Below are positions 9,086 through 18,417 of a stretch of DNA of 46,735 nt, in pieces. Below the pieces are notes generated by a model, which ran no database searches, was not told the origin of the DNA, and was given only the letters and a program-made list of their open reading frames with translations. The translations under genes and the position numbers were made by a program. This stretch comes from an uncultured Erysipelotrichaceae bacterium (GTDB taxonomy: Bacteria > Bacillota_I > Bacilli_A > Erysipelotrichales > Erysipelotrichaceae), in NCBI GenBank assembly GCA_902766005.1, contig CACXCB010000043.1, positions 1 to 46,735 of the forward strand, written 5' to 3'. Numbering within the stretch: the first letter of the stretch is position 1; each line of letters starts with the position of its first letter.

Positions 9086-10840
9086 ATGCTTAAAGAGCAG
9101 GAAATCAACTACAGGGTAAAATTTATCAATAACAAAAGTTATTGGTATCATGGTGATTGTGAAATTGGTGATTTAGTATACTGCAATGGAAGTCAGGAGG
9201 GAATACTTGGTAAAGTTGTAGAAACAAGCCAAAGAGTTTTTGCAATGTGTTCAATTATTTCTGTTGTTGGTCATATTCAGCTTGAAAATAAAGATGACAT
9301 TATTGATCTTTGGAATGATCTGAATAAAGAAGAAAGAAACAAAATATTGGAAGCTCTTTCTGCGAAGGAACCTTATACCAAAGATAAGTTTATTAATAGT
9401 GTATCCAATTTCTGGACAGTAAAAGGGAGCGAAGGTATGGAATGGAAAGATTTCCTTCCCTTCGTTCTTTCATATGCTCAAACGTGGAAACCGGAAATCC
9501 CGGAATCCTACGATAGCGAATTTGAATGCTTTAATGGATTCAAATGGGAGAGAATAGAAATAATACCTGAAGCAGAGGAATTGAAGTATGACTTTTTGAT
9601 TAACGGAGTTCTTTATGGAACTGCTGAGATGATTGCCGATATTAGAGACAGATATGAGCTGAAAGAAGTTACTGAATTCCTGAATGGCATCTACCGTGCA
9701 ACATTCAATGAAATAGATATCATGAGAGAATATCCATCCTGTAAAGCAGCATTTTTCTCAATAAATGGTTATAGTGCAACTGCTGTCTATTCGGAAAGTG
9801 GATATCCGTATCTGACTAAAGCTGTACATACTCCTGTAAAACTGAATCATGGAGAAGATTATTCTTTCATTAGCCATTATTATCCGGATGAGATATTTCG
9901 TGATTCAACATCCGGATTTGAAACCGGTAAATTTGATGTGAGTTTCAATGCACCGTTTGATAAAGAATTTCGGTCTTTGGATTATGTCATGAAAAGAGAT
10001 GACATTCTATATCAAATGAAGGGGATTGATTATATGTCTCCGCCTGAAACAAAAGATGCTGACTGGAGTTATCAAACAGATGAGAATGAAGTCATCCTCA
10101 ATCGCTATAAAGGAAAAAAGAAAGAAGTTATATTTCCTGAAGAACTGGAAGGAAAAAAGGTAATTGGCATTGCATCCCGCTTTGGAAAAGAAGATGACTC
10201 CTATACAAAATTACAGAGCATAACAATTCCTGAAGGATACAGGTATATTGGAGCATATGCATTTTGCGGATGCAGGAAACTGATAAATGTTAATCTCCCC
10301 TCATCTTTGGAGATGATCGGGGATGGAGCTTTTCTGAAATGTGCAAATCTAAAAGAAATTACTATCCCTAAATCAGTCCGATACATAAGGCATAATTACG
10401 ATGATTCCTATGGCGGAAGGTATATGTTTCATGGTTGTAGCAAACTGGAGAGGGCATATATTTATAAAGGCTTAGATTATAAAAAAGGTGTTCCTTTTGA
10501 AGGGAGAACAAAAGTCTGTCTGAAGAATTATGAGAAAAAAGATAAACAGGTTAAAAGATTGCTGATTGATACAAGAATGAAAGATTTGGAAGCATGGCCT
10601 ACGCTGGAAGTGTATGTAGGGCAAATACTGACAATTCATCTTGACATGGAAGCTCATCACATTGAGCTATATACGCCCTATCATGAATATGCAGGGCTTA
10701 TTGTAGAAAATGATGATTGTAATGATTTGACTGAACATTTTTTAAGTACATTCCTTGATCATAGCAGATTTCTTATTATTTCAGAAAAGATGCAATGCTA
10801 TGATGATATTATAAGTGAGGCAGAAGCTGTGTTCTGTTAA
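9086..10840 (+). CDS. BspA-type leucine-rich-repeat protein with N-terminal GDxV-type domain
   Basis: This is a 584-residue protein. Residues ~8-60 form a small, probably beta-barrel module (VKFINNKSYWYHGDCEIGD followed by GSQEGILGKVV). Residues ~350-465 hold LRR_5 (BspA-like) repeats such as LQSITIPEGYRYIGAYAFCG and LKEITIPKSVRYI. No signal peptide is visible, unlike many secreted BspA proteins, so a cytoplasmic binding role is more likely. The same architecture recurs at 38062-39507, which lacks the last ~100 residues seen here. The start has gagg 11 nt upstream. No function is known; LRR_5 repeats usually mediate protein contacts. It may belong with the PARP gene that follows about 230 bp downstream. 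Confidence 0.6.
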   Translation: MLKEQEINYRVKFINNKSYWYHGDCEIGDLVYCNGSQEGILGKVVETSQRVFAMCSIISVVGHIQLENKDDIIDLWNDLNKEERNKILEALSAKEPYTKDKFINSVSNFWTVKGSEGMEWKDFLPFVLSYAQTWKPEIPESYDSEFECFNGFKWERIEIIPEAEELKYDFLINGVLYGTAEMIADIRDRYELKEVTEFLNGIYRATFNEIDIMREYPSCKAAFFSINGYSATAVYSESGYPYLTKAVHTPVKLNHGEDYSFISHYYPDEIFRDSTSGFETGKFDVSFNAPFDKEFRSLDYVMKRDDILYQMKGIDYMSPPETKDADWSYQTDENEVILNRYKGKKKEVIFPEELEGKKVIGIASRFGKEDDSYTKLQSITIPEGYRYIGAYAFCGCRKLINVNLPSSLEMIGDGAFLKCANLKEITIPKSVRYIRHNYDDSYGGRYMFHGCSKLERAYIYKGLDYKKGVPFEGRTKVCLKNYEKKDKQVKRLLIDTRMKDLEAWPTLEVYVGQILTIHLDMEAHHIELYTPYHEYAGLIVENDDCNDLTEHFLSTFLDHSRFLIISEKMQCYDDIISEAEAVFC

Positions 10841-11076
10841 TGATAAAGATAACATTAAGACCTGAAAGCTGAATATATTAGAAAACTATTGATAAACAAA
10901 GTTTAATCTTACTGAAAAGCCAATAAAAATCATTTCATTGTGCACATACACGTACAGTGAGTATACCATCTTTCTGCTATCCTAATACTGGGAAAGTTAA
11001 AGATGAAAATGAATTTGCAAGACATTAACTTCTTGATATAAAAGCCAAAGAAAATACTGAGAAGAGGAGAATGAAT

Positions 11077-12564
11077 ATGGAGCTGCATGTATTGTTTGAA
11101 ACAAATGAAGAGCAAGAATACTACAAATGTGAAGATGTTGAATCTGATTTTTATCGAATGATCGGTGAAAGGTTACAGGGAATGAGTGTTCCTAATGTGA
11201 TTAAAATTACTGTTGAGGAATATCCGGGAAAAGAAATTGAATATGAAGTCAGTGAGAGGGGATCTTTCAAAAAGAATGGTGTTGAATATCCCAGCATGTA
11301 TGTTATTGAAAGAGTTGATACGATTCATGATGAACTTGATCCTTCAGATGACTATCGTCATGTTTTTCTGACTTGCATTAATCCTGAATCGAATAATTAT
11401 AAATATTATGAGATTATTCCTTCAGAAGAAGATTTCTTTACAGTCAGGTTTGGAAGAATGAATGAGAATCTTCTTTCATTTACTCCATCAGGAAGAACGA
11501 CACATGAACCGTATGAATCCAGAATGTACTGGATCCGTTATTATGAGAAGCTAAGCAAAGGCTATGTTGATAATAGTGATATCTATATTGCATGCCGCTC
11601 CAATAAAACTCTCAGAAGAAAAAAGGATGCATCCGGAAATCTTACTCCGGTATCAAAATCTCTGGAGGAGAAACTTTACTATGATCTGATGTCCTATTCC
11701 AAGAAGGTTGTAGAAGAGAATATTATGGTAAGTAAGATGACTACATCCCAATTGGAACGGTACAATACACTTTACTTTGAACTCTGTGGTACCAGAAATC
11801 TTGAAGAATTCAACCGTATTCTCCTGGAACTCTATAGTATCTGTCCAAGAAAAATATCTGATGTTTCTTCTCAAATGGCTTCCAATGCGGCAGGTAGAAG
11901 AGAGATTCTTGAAAAGGAAAAAGATCTTAATGCATCAATCAATGCGGTTTTCGGTATGAATACAGAAGAAAACAGACTCAGAGACAACCCTTTCACAAGC
12001 ATGGATATTGAATTATATGCAGCTACTTATGAACAGAGGAAACATGTTCTTGATCATCTTTATGATGAACTCAAGCCAAAGGTCAGAAATATCTATCGTG
12101 TAATTCCGAGAAAACAGAAGGAAAAATTTGAACAATACCTTTCTGATCATCACATTGAGATAATTAAGGAATTATGGCATGGAAGCAGAAACGAAAACTG
12201 GCTTTCCATCATTGAAAAAAGCCTTCTTCTTTATCCGGATGCTGTGATCACGGGAAAGATGTTTGGTGACGGTATTTATTTTGCATCCGACATTTACAAA
12301 TCCTTAAACTATACCTCCATGAAAGGGTCCTATTGGTCAAAGGGTACTGCATCTGTCGGGTATATGGGATTGTTTGCAACTGCATATGGTGAACCACTCA
12401 AAGTGACAGCACCTAAAACATATCGTGAAGATGACCTTATTAAAGCAAATAAAAATTGTATCCACGCGGAAGCAGGTCAGTATCTGAGAAATGATGAGAT
12501 TGTCTTCTATAACGAAGATGCAGTTCTTCTTAACTACATTGTAGAGTTTAAAACAGAAGATTAG
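11077..12564 (+). CDS. PARP1-like ADP-ribosyltransferase with WGR-like domain
   Basis: Predicted poly- or mono-ADP-ribosyltransferase of 495 residues that would use NAD+ to modify protein or nucleic acid. A WGR-like region lies at ~110-165, with FGR in place of WGR (FFTVRFGRM). A helical segment (~220-270) resembles the PARP regulatory domain. The catalytic domain closely follows human PARP1: LWHGSR (H368), VITGKMFGDGIYFASD, KSLNYT (Y412), GLFATAYG and RNDEIVFY (E474). The full H-Y-E triad is present, which suggests an active enzyme and possibly chain formation. Start 11077 is 7 nt after GAGGAG; an ATG at 11071 is in frame but too close. The DUF2779 nuclease gene follows after 16 bp, so the two are probably co-transcribed. 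WGR and PARP domains of eukaryotes sense DNA breaks; a similar role here is inferred. Confidence 0.85.
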   Translation: MELHVLFETNEEQEYYKCEDVESDFYRMIGERLQGMSVPNVIKITVEEYPGKEIEYEVSERGSFKKNGVEYPSMYVIERVDTIHDELDPSDDYRHVFLTCINPESNNYKYYEIIPSEEDFFTVRFGRMNENLLSFTPSGRTTHEPYESRMYWIRYYEKLSKGYVDNSDIYIACRSNKTLRRKKDASGNLTPVSKSLEEKLYYDLMSYSKKVVEENIMVSKMTTSQLERYNTLYFELCGTRNLEEFNRILLELYSICPRKISDVSSQMASNAAGRREILEKEKDLNASINAVFGMNTEENRLRDNPFTSMDIELYAATYEQRKHVLDHLYDELKPKVRNIYRVIPRKQKEKFEQYLSDHHIEIIKELWHGSRNENWLSIIEKSLLLYPDAVITGKMFGDGIYFASDIYKSLNYTSMKGSYWSKGTASVGYMGLFATAYGEPLKVTAPKTYREDDLIKANKNCIHAEAGQYLRNDEIVFYNEDAVLLNYIVEFKTED

Positions 12565-12580
12565 GGAAGGGTATTTATTC

Positions 12581-14086
12581 ATGAGAAATATTTCAAAGAG
12601 TTCATATACACAATATCTGAAATGCCCAAAGATGTTGTGGTACAACATGAATGGTTATGAGCGTGTTGTCAGCGAGCATACACAGAGAACACTTGATAAT
12701 GGTATTGAATTCGGAATTATGGCACAGTCATATTTCGGAAAGTGTGTAGTTGTTCAAAGAGAAGCTGATAAATCCATGGTTGAACAAACCAAAGTGTTTC
12801 TGGAAGCAGGGGAAGAAAATATCGCAGAAGCGACTTTTGTCGCTAACGGGGGTTATTGCCAGGTAGATATTCTTCATAAAAACGAGAAAGGAAATTACGA
12901 TATTGTAGAAGTAAAATCATCATCCCAGATCCAGTCCTATTATCTTGATGATGTCGCTTTTCAGTATTACGTTGTGAAAGATTGTGTGAAGGTTGAGCGT
13001 TGCTTCGTTTTACATTTGAATTCGAATTACAGAAGACATGGCGATCTGACAAATGATCTGTTTGTACTGGAAGACATTACAAAAAAGGTGCTGGAATTAC
13101 AAAAACCAAAGGTAAAGAAAACAAAGAAAAAAGGAGAACCTCAAGAGGATCCGAATAAAGAGCTGATCAAAGAAGCAATAGATGATATTAATACGCTTCT
13201 TGATGGTGATCTTCCGGATATACGGATACATTCAGGATGTGATGCGCAATGGGAATGCCCATTTATGAATGATTGCATTTCCACTCTGTCACAACAAGAA
13301 CAGGAACTGGTTTCCTGTGAGGATCTGACATGGAAACAGCGTATTAAATGTCTTGAAAAGGGAGAGATGGTTTATCCCAAGGGTAAAGAAGTATTGAAAA
13401 TGGCTGATGATGAAGTCATTTTGAAAAAAGAGGGAATTAAAGAATTCCTTGATACTGTCAGGTATCCACTTTATCTGCTGGATTTTGAAGCAATACAGAA
13501 TATTGTACCTCAATACGATAACCAGAAACCATGGCAGCAAACACCATTTCAGTATTCTTTACATATCATGCATTCTCCTGATGATGAAGAAGCAGATTTA
13601 ATTCACAAAGAATTCTTATGGACGGAAGAAAGTGATCCAAGACCTGCTCTGGTAAAACAGTTGATTTCTGATATTCCGGCAGATGCTTGTGTCATGGCTT
13701 ACAATATGATGTTTGAAAAAATGGTTATTGCCGATCTTGCTATTGTATATCCGGAATATGCAGATCATCTTAACGCGATTCATGAGCATTGTATTGATCT
13801 TATGGTCCCGTTTAAGAAACAGGATTATTACAAAGGGGACATGAGAGGATCATATTCTATTAAAAAAGTTCTTCCGAGTTGTTTTCCCAATGATCCAAAA
13901 TTAGATTATCATAACCTGGAAGAAGTTCAAAACGGTACTATGGCTCAGGAAAAGTATCTTGAATTAATCAGGATGGAACCCGGAGAAGAGAAGGAAAACC
14001 TGAAACATAATATGTTGAAATATTGTGAACTAGATACTTATGCCATGTTTAAAGTTCTTAAATTCTTATATGCACTTTTGAAATGA
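12581..14086 (+). CDS. DUF2779 protein: Cas4/RecB-like nuclease fused to DnaQ-like exonuclease
   Basis: This is a 501-residue, two-nuclease protein. The N-terminal half has a PD-(D/E)xK core (D96 in CQVDILH, E110 and K112 in IVEVKSS). Four cysteines (C15 in YLKCPKMLWY; C220, C226, C232 in CDAQWECPFMNDC) match the Fe-S cluster layout of Cas4 and AddB nucleases. The C-terminal half is the DUF2779 domain, an RNase H-like 3'-5' exonuclease fold: LLDFEAI (D301, E303), a later CIDL aspartate (D406) and YCELDTYAM (D485) make up the DEDD-type acidic set. A lysine-rich linker at ~172-192 lies between the halves. It starts 16 bp after the PARP gene with GGGAAGGG 9 nt upstream. Both active sites look complete. 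The substrate is unknown; DNA end processing is the simplest guess. Confidence 0.8.
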   Translation: MRNISKSSYTQYLKCPKMLWYNMNGYERVVSEHTQRTLDNGIEFGIMAQSYFGKCVVVQREADKSMVEQTKVFLEAGEENIAEATFVANGGYCQVDILHKNEKGNYDIVEVKSSSQIQSYYLDDVAFQYYVVKDCVKVERCFVLHLNSNYRRHGDLTNDLFVLEDITKKVLELQKPKVKKTKKKGEPQEDPNKELIKEAIDDINTLLDGDLPDIRIHSGCDAQWECPFMNDCISTLSQQEQELVSCEDLTWKQRIKCLEKGEMVYPKGKEVLKMADDEVILKKEGIKEFLDTVRYPLYLLDFEAIQNIVPQYDNQKPWQQTPFQYSLHIMHSPDDEEADLIHKEFLWTEESDPRPALVKQLISDIPADACVMAYNMMFEKMVIADLAIVYPEYADHLNAIHEHCIDLMVPFKKQDYYKGDMRGSYSIKKVLPSCFPNDPKLDYHNLEEVQNGTMAQEKYLELIRMEPGEEKENLKHNMLKYCELDTYAMFKVLKFLYALLK

Positions 14087-14151
14087 GTATCATAGGAATA
14101 TTTTTTACAATAACTGTATGAGAGTATTGTATAAAAGGAAGGAGAAAGAAA

Positions 14152-14319
14152 ATGTATCCGGAAGATAATAGAACAGATGATTTAAGAGAGAAATTGAGAG
14201 ACTATTATGGAACAGCCATGACATCGGGAATGTCAATGGCAGTCATCGATCTTACAAGAATTGATAATATGAGTGATGAAGAGATCGAAAGAGAGGCCAG
14301 GAAGAATCGGATTAAGTAA
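14152..14319 (+). CDS. Conserved 55-residue small protein, copy 1
   Basis: This short frame encodes 55 residues, beginning MYPEDNRTDDLREKLRDYYG and continuing TAMTSGMSMAVIDLTRID and SDEEIEREARKNRIK. It has an excellent ribosome binding site (ggaaggag) and a close paralogue at 30760-30927, about 60% identical, which supports it as a real gene. The family is predicted helical, with a conserved DYYGTAM...GM.MAVIDL core. I do not know its function. It sits about 65 bp after the DUF2779 gene and 93 bp before sbcD, so it could be a small adaptor or regulator of either. The upstream DNA of the two copies is also similar. Confidence 0.75.
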   Translation: MYPEDNRTDDLREKLRDYYGTAMTSGMSMAVIDLTRIDNMSDEEIEREARKNRIK

Positions 14320-14412
14320 TTGATATTGAATTTACCGTATACGTATTACTTTCTTAGTACATAATTTTGTAGAATAGTATAAATATAATTTAGTATTAGA
14401 ACGGAGTTTCAA

Positions 14413-15552
14413 ATGAAAATAATTCACCTGTCAGATTTACATATAGGAAAACGTGTAAATGAGTTTTCAATGCTTGAGGATCAAGAGATCATTCTTAAAA
14501 AGATTTTACAGATTCTGGATGAAGAAAAACCGGACGCTGTAATTATAGCAGGAGATGTTTATGATAAAGCAGTACCTTCAGCTGAGGCAGTTGAGATGTT
14601 TGATGAATTCCTAGTGTCTCTTTCAAAAAGAAGACTTCAAGTATTGATTATCAGTGGAAATCATGATTCACCAGAAAGACTGGCTTTTGGTAACAGACTG
14701 ATTGATGCTTCAGGAATCCATCTTTCACCTGTATACAATGGGAAAGTAAATCCATTAACATTGGAAGATGAATATGGGTCTGTTGATTTTTACATGTTGC
14801 CATTTATTAAACCTGGCAATGTACGCAGATTCTTTCCGGAAGAAGATATCAGCACATATACTGATGCGGTAAGAGTTGCAATTAACAAAATGAACGTAAA
14901 TACTGACCATAGAAATGTTCTTATCACACACCAGTTTGTAACAGGAGCCTCCCGATCTGAATCGGAAGAAATATCTGTAGGTGGATCTGATAATGTTGAT
15001 GCATCTATATTTGAGATATTTGATTATGTAGCATTAGGTCACATTCACGGCCCGCAGAACATCGGGACTGAGCGTATTCGCTACTGCGGTACACCATTAA
15101 AATATTCTTTTTCAGAGGCAAAACATCAAAAATCCGTAACTGTTGTGCAATTATCTGAAAAAGGAAGAATATGTGTAAGCACAATACCGCTGGTACCTAA
15201 AAGAAACATGGTTGAACTTAAAGGAACATTTGCAGAACTTACAGATAAAAACTTTTATAAAGATACTAATTGGCAGGATGATTACATACATATTACATTA
15301 ATCGATGAAGAAGACATACCGAATGCTGTTTCGAAACTACAGATTATTTATCATAATCTTATGAAGCTTGACTATGACAACAAACGTACAAGAAATCAAA
15401 ACAAAGTTGAAGAAATTGCTGATGTGGATAATAAGTCACCTCTGGAACTGTTCGAAGAATTGTATGAGTTGCAAAATGGTGTGAAGATGAGCACAGTACA
15501 ATCAGACTATATGACACAAATGATAGAAGAAATCTGGGGGCAGGAAAGATGA
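14413..15552 (+). CDS. sbcD: Nuclease SbcCD subunit D (Mre11-like)
   Basis: Metallophosphoesterase nuclease subunit of the SbcCD complex, which cleaves hairpins and processes blocked double-strand ends. All phosphoesterase motifs are visible: DLHIG near residue 8, GDVYD, GNHDSPERL, a TH motif (ITHQF) and GHIHGP. At 379 residues it has the usual family length. The C-terminal part, which contacts SbcC, is present. The gene overlaps sbcC by 4 bp (ATGA). The start follows cggag at about 7 nt. Finding sbcD in a defence island rather than a core locus suggests either an extra copy or an insertion of the island next to the native genes; the window alone cannot decide. Confidence 0.95.
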   Translation: MKIIHLSDLHIGKRVNEFSMLEDQEIILKKILQILDEEKPDAVIIAGDVYDKAVPSAEAVEMFDEFLVSLSKRRLQVLIISGNHDSPERLAFGNRLIDASGIHLSPVYNGKVNPLTLEDEYGSVDFYMLPFIKPGNVRRFFPEEDISTYTDAVRVAINKMNVNTDHRNVLITHQFVTGASRSESEEISVGGSDNVDASIFEIFDYVALGHIHGPQNIGTERIRYCGTPLKYSFSEAKHQKSVTVVQLSEKGRICVSTIPLVPKRNMVELKGTFAELTDKNFYKDTNWQDDYIHITLIDEEDIPNAVSKLQIIYHNLMKLDYDNKRTRNQNKVEEIADVDNKSPLELFEELYELQNGVKMSTVQSDYMTQMIEEIWGQER

Positions 15553-18317
15553 GACCTTTAGAAATGGTTATGTCCGCATTCGGACCATATGCAGGATGTG
15601 TTACATTACAATTTGATAAACTTGGAAAACAAGGATTATATCTGATTACAGGTGATACCGGTGCCGGAAAAACGACAATCTTTGATGGAATCGTATATGC
15701 TCTTTATGGAAAAGCGAGCGGGCAAAATCGAACTCCTGATATGTTCAGGTCAAAATATGCTGATCCAAGTACACGTACAGAAGTTGCATTGACTTTCGAA
15801 TATCGTGGTAAAGAATACTTTATAAAAAGAAAACTGGAATACTATCGGCCAAAGTTAAGAGGAAACGGATTTACAAAGGAAGATGCTTATGTTGAATTGC
15901 ATTATTCGGATGGACGTATTATTACAAAGAAAGAAGATGTTGAAAATGCAATTAAAGAGATAATTGGCATTGATAGAGATCAGTTTGTGCAAATTGCAAT
16001 GATTGCTCAAGGAGATTTTTTGAAAGTTTTGGTGGCGGATACTAAAGATAGGAAAATAATACTTCAAAAATTATTTCATACAGAAATGTATAATGATCTT
16101 CAGGAACGTCTTAAAACGGATACATCGAACCTTAAAAAAGAGAATGAAAAGGCTGATGATAGTATCAAGCAATATATCAATGGTATTGCATGCGAGGAAG
16201 AGGATGAACTGTCAGTTGATGTTAAAAAAGCAAAGTCGAATGAATTGACAATGGAGGAAAAAGTCAATCTCATTAAACAATTAATAGAAAAAGACCAGAA
16301 TAAGAAAAACCAAAAAGATAAGGAAATAGAATTATTAGAAGAAAAAATAAGCAATTGTAAAAAAATCTTGGATATTGCTGAAAATCAACAACAAACAGAA
16401 GATTTGATGAAACAGTCTTTAGAAGATCTTGCAAAAGAAGAATCTGCTTTTAAAAGTTACAAAGAAGTCAAAGATGCTCTGGAAAAACGTAAGCCTGAAA
16501 GTAAAGCCTTGAATGAAAGGGCAATTGCTCTGAATCAACAATTACCAGAGTATTCGGAACTGGATGAAAAACAGAATCAACTGATACAGTTGAAAGAAGA
16601 ATTTGAATCGGAAAAACTGAAAATAACTGAAAATGAAAAAAGCATTGCAGATGAGACTGATAAACTGGATGCTCTTAAAGAAGAACAAAAGGGTCTTTCT
16701 GGAATTGAAGCACAGAAGACTCTGTTGGAAACAGAGCAAGAAAAACTTACTCGTATTACAGATAATATCAAAACAGTGAAGGAAGATCTGCAGAATATTG
16801 AGAGTCTGGAAAAGCAATTAAAGATAAAACAACAAGATTATTTGAATAAACAAACCACAGCACAACGACTAAAACATGAATATGATGAAAAGTATACAGC
16901 GTATTTGAATGAACAAGCAGGGATCCTTGCAGAGACATTAATTGAAGGTCATCCGTGCCCGGTTTGTGGTTCTATTCACCATCCACTTCCCGCAAGTAAA
17001 TCAGAAGACGCTCCAACTAGAGAAGAATTAGATGTACTGAAAAATAAAAGAGAAGAAGCTGAAAGATCTGAAAAGGAAGCCAGCGAACAGGCAGGTACTA
17101 TAAAAAACAAAATAGAAGAAAAGAAATCTACTGTTGTCCGTTCAACATCTCAGTTATTCGGAATTCATGAATATTCAGAGATTTCAATTTTGCTTCAAAA
17201 CAAAGAAACTGAAGTAAATAAGCAAAATAATACTCTGAATGAAGCAATTAATGCAGTACAAGCAGAAATTGAAAGAAAGACAGAACTGGATCGATTAATA
17301 CCAAAATGTCAAGATTATCTGGAATCACTAAAGTCAAGACAAAATGAATTGCGCAGTTGCCATGCAGTAACAAAAACAAAACAAGAGAATGCAAATAAAC
17401 GTATAGAAGAGCTGAAAGAAAAATTACAATGTTCCTCAAAAGCAGAAGCAGAAGACATGGTCAATGAGCTTCGCAACGCAGCAACAGAAATTGATGAAGC
17501 AATTAAAAATGCAGAAGATGATTTAAAAAAATGCGAAATCAAAATTGCTGAATTGAAATCAGCTATCTCTAGTTCAGAGAAGATTTTAAAAGACAGAGTG
17601 TCGGTCAATTTAGAAGAACTAAATGAAGAACATGAAAAGTTGATTAATGATAAGAATAATAACACGGAAATTATACAGAAAGTCAAAACTAGATTAACCA
17701 TCAACTCTGGCATATTACGTAATATTTCTTCGAAGTATGAAGAAAAGTGTGATATTGAATCCAGACTTCAATGGGTGAAAGCTTTATCTGAAACAGCTAA
17801 TGGATCAATACCGGGTAAAGAAAAAATCATGTTGGAAACATATATCCAGATGACTTATTTCGAAAGAATCATCAGGAGAGCCAATATAAGATTAAATGTG
17901 ATGACTAATGGGCAATATGAACTGGTCAGAAGGAAGACAGCAGATAATAACAGAAGTCAAAGTGGATTAGATCTTGATGTAATTGATCACAATAACGGCA
18001 GTACGAGAAGTGTAAACTCATTGTCCGGGGGAGAATCTTTCAAAGCATCATTATCATTGGCACTTGGGTTATCAGATGAGATTCAGTCATCGGCAGGTGG
18101 AATACAATTAGATACAATGTTTGTAGATGAAGGATTTGGTTCACTTGATGAAGAATCTTTACAACAAGCAATCGATGCACTTGCAGGTCTCAGTGAAGGA
18201 AATAAGCTGGTAGGAATTATTTCTCATGTGAGTGAACTCAAAAACAGGATTGATAAGCAAATTATTGTCAAAAAAGACAAACTTAGAGGAAGCTCATTTG
18301 AGATAATGGTTGATTAA
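15549..18317 (+). CDS. sbcC: Nuclease SbcCD subunit C (Rad50-like ATPase)
   Basis: SMC-like ATPase of 922 residues that partners SbcD. Walker A is GDTGAGKTT (~35-43). Long coiled coils (~180-460 and ~490-740) flank a zinc hook with CPVC near residue 470 (EGHPCPVCGSIHH). The ABC signature LSGGESFKASLSLALGLS lies at ~824-841 and Walker B, DTMFVDEGFGSLD, at ~855-867. The length is slightly short for the family, within its range. The 4-bp ATGA overlap with sbcD implies translational coupling. Several minus-strand frames opposite the coiled coil are shadows of its low-complexity sequence. ATP-driven clamping of DNA ends together with SbcD is well established for the family. Confidence 0.95.
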   Translation: MRPLEMVMSAFGPYAGCVTLQFDKLGKQGLYLITGDTGAGKTTIFDGIVYALYGKASGQNRTPDMFRSKYADPSTRTEVALTFEYRGKEYFIKRKLEYYRPKLRGNGFTKEDAYVELHYSDGRIITKKEDVENAIKEIIGIDRDQFVQIAMIAQGDFLKVLVADTKDRKIILQKLFHTEMYNDLQERLKTDTSNLKKENEKADDSIKQYINGIACEEEDELSVDVKKAKSNELTMEEKVNLIKQLIEKDQNKKNQKDKEIELLEEKISNCKKILDIAENQQQTEDLMKQSLEDLAKEESAFKSYKEVKDALEKRKPESKALNERAIALNQQLPEYSELDEKQNQLIQLKEEFESEKLKITENEKSIADETDKLDALKEEQKGLSGIEAQKTLLETEQEKLTRITDNIKTVKEDLQNIESLEKQLKIKQQDYLNKQTTAQRLKHEYDEKYTAYLNEQAGILAETLIEGHPCPVCGSIHHPLPASKSEDAPTREELDVLKNKREEAERSEKEASEQAGTIKNKIEEKKSTVVRSTSQLFGIHEYSEISILLQNKETEVNKQNNTLNEAINAVQAEIERKTELDRLIPKCQDYLESLKSRQNELRSCHAVTKTKQENANKRIEELKEKLQCSSKAEAEDMVNELRNAATEIDEAIKNAEDDLKKCEIKIAELKSAISSSEKILKDRVSVNLEELNEEHEKLINDKNNNTEIIQKVKTRLTINSGILRNISSKYEEKCDIESRLQWVKALSETANGSIPGKEKIMLETYIQMTYFERIIRRANIRLNVMTNGQYELVRRKTADNNRSQSGLDLDVIDHNNGSTRSVNSLSGGESFKASLSLALGLSDEIQSSAGGIQLDTMFVDEGFGSLDEESLQQAIDALAGLSEGNKLVGIISHVSELKNRIDKQIIVKKDKLRGSSFEIMVD

Positions 18318-18417
18318 TTATTGAGAATTCCTTATAATTTCTTTAAAAAGAAGATATACCAATAAACTTTCACAAGAAGAAAGATGTACTATCAAAAAAA
18401 GGAAATGGAGATTTACA

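Noticed and set aside
16100..17713. Several minus-strand frames rich in Ser, Phe and Leu opposite sbcC
   Set aside because: They are antisense shadows of the Lys/Glu-rich coiled coil, without ribosome binding sites.
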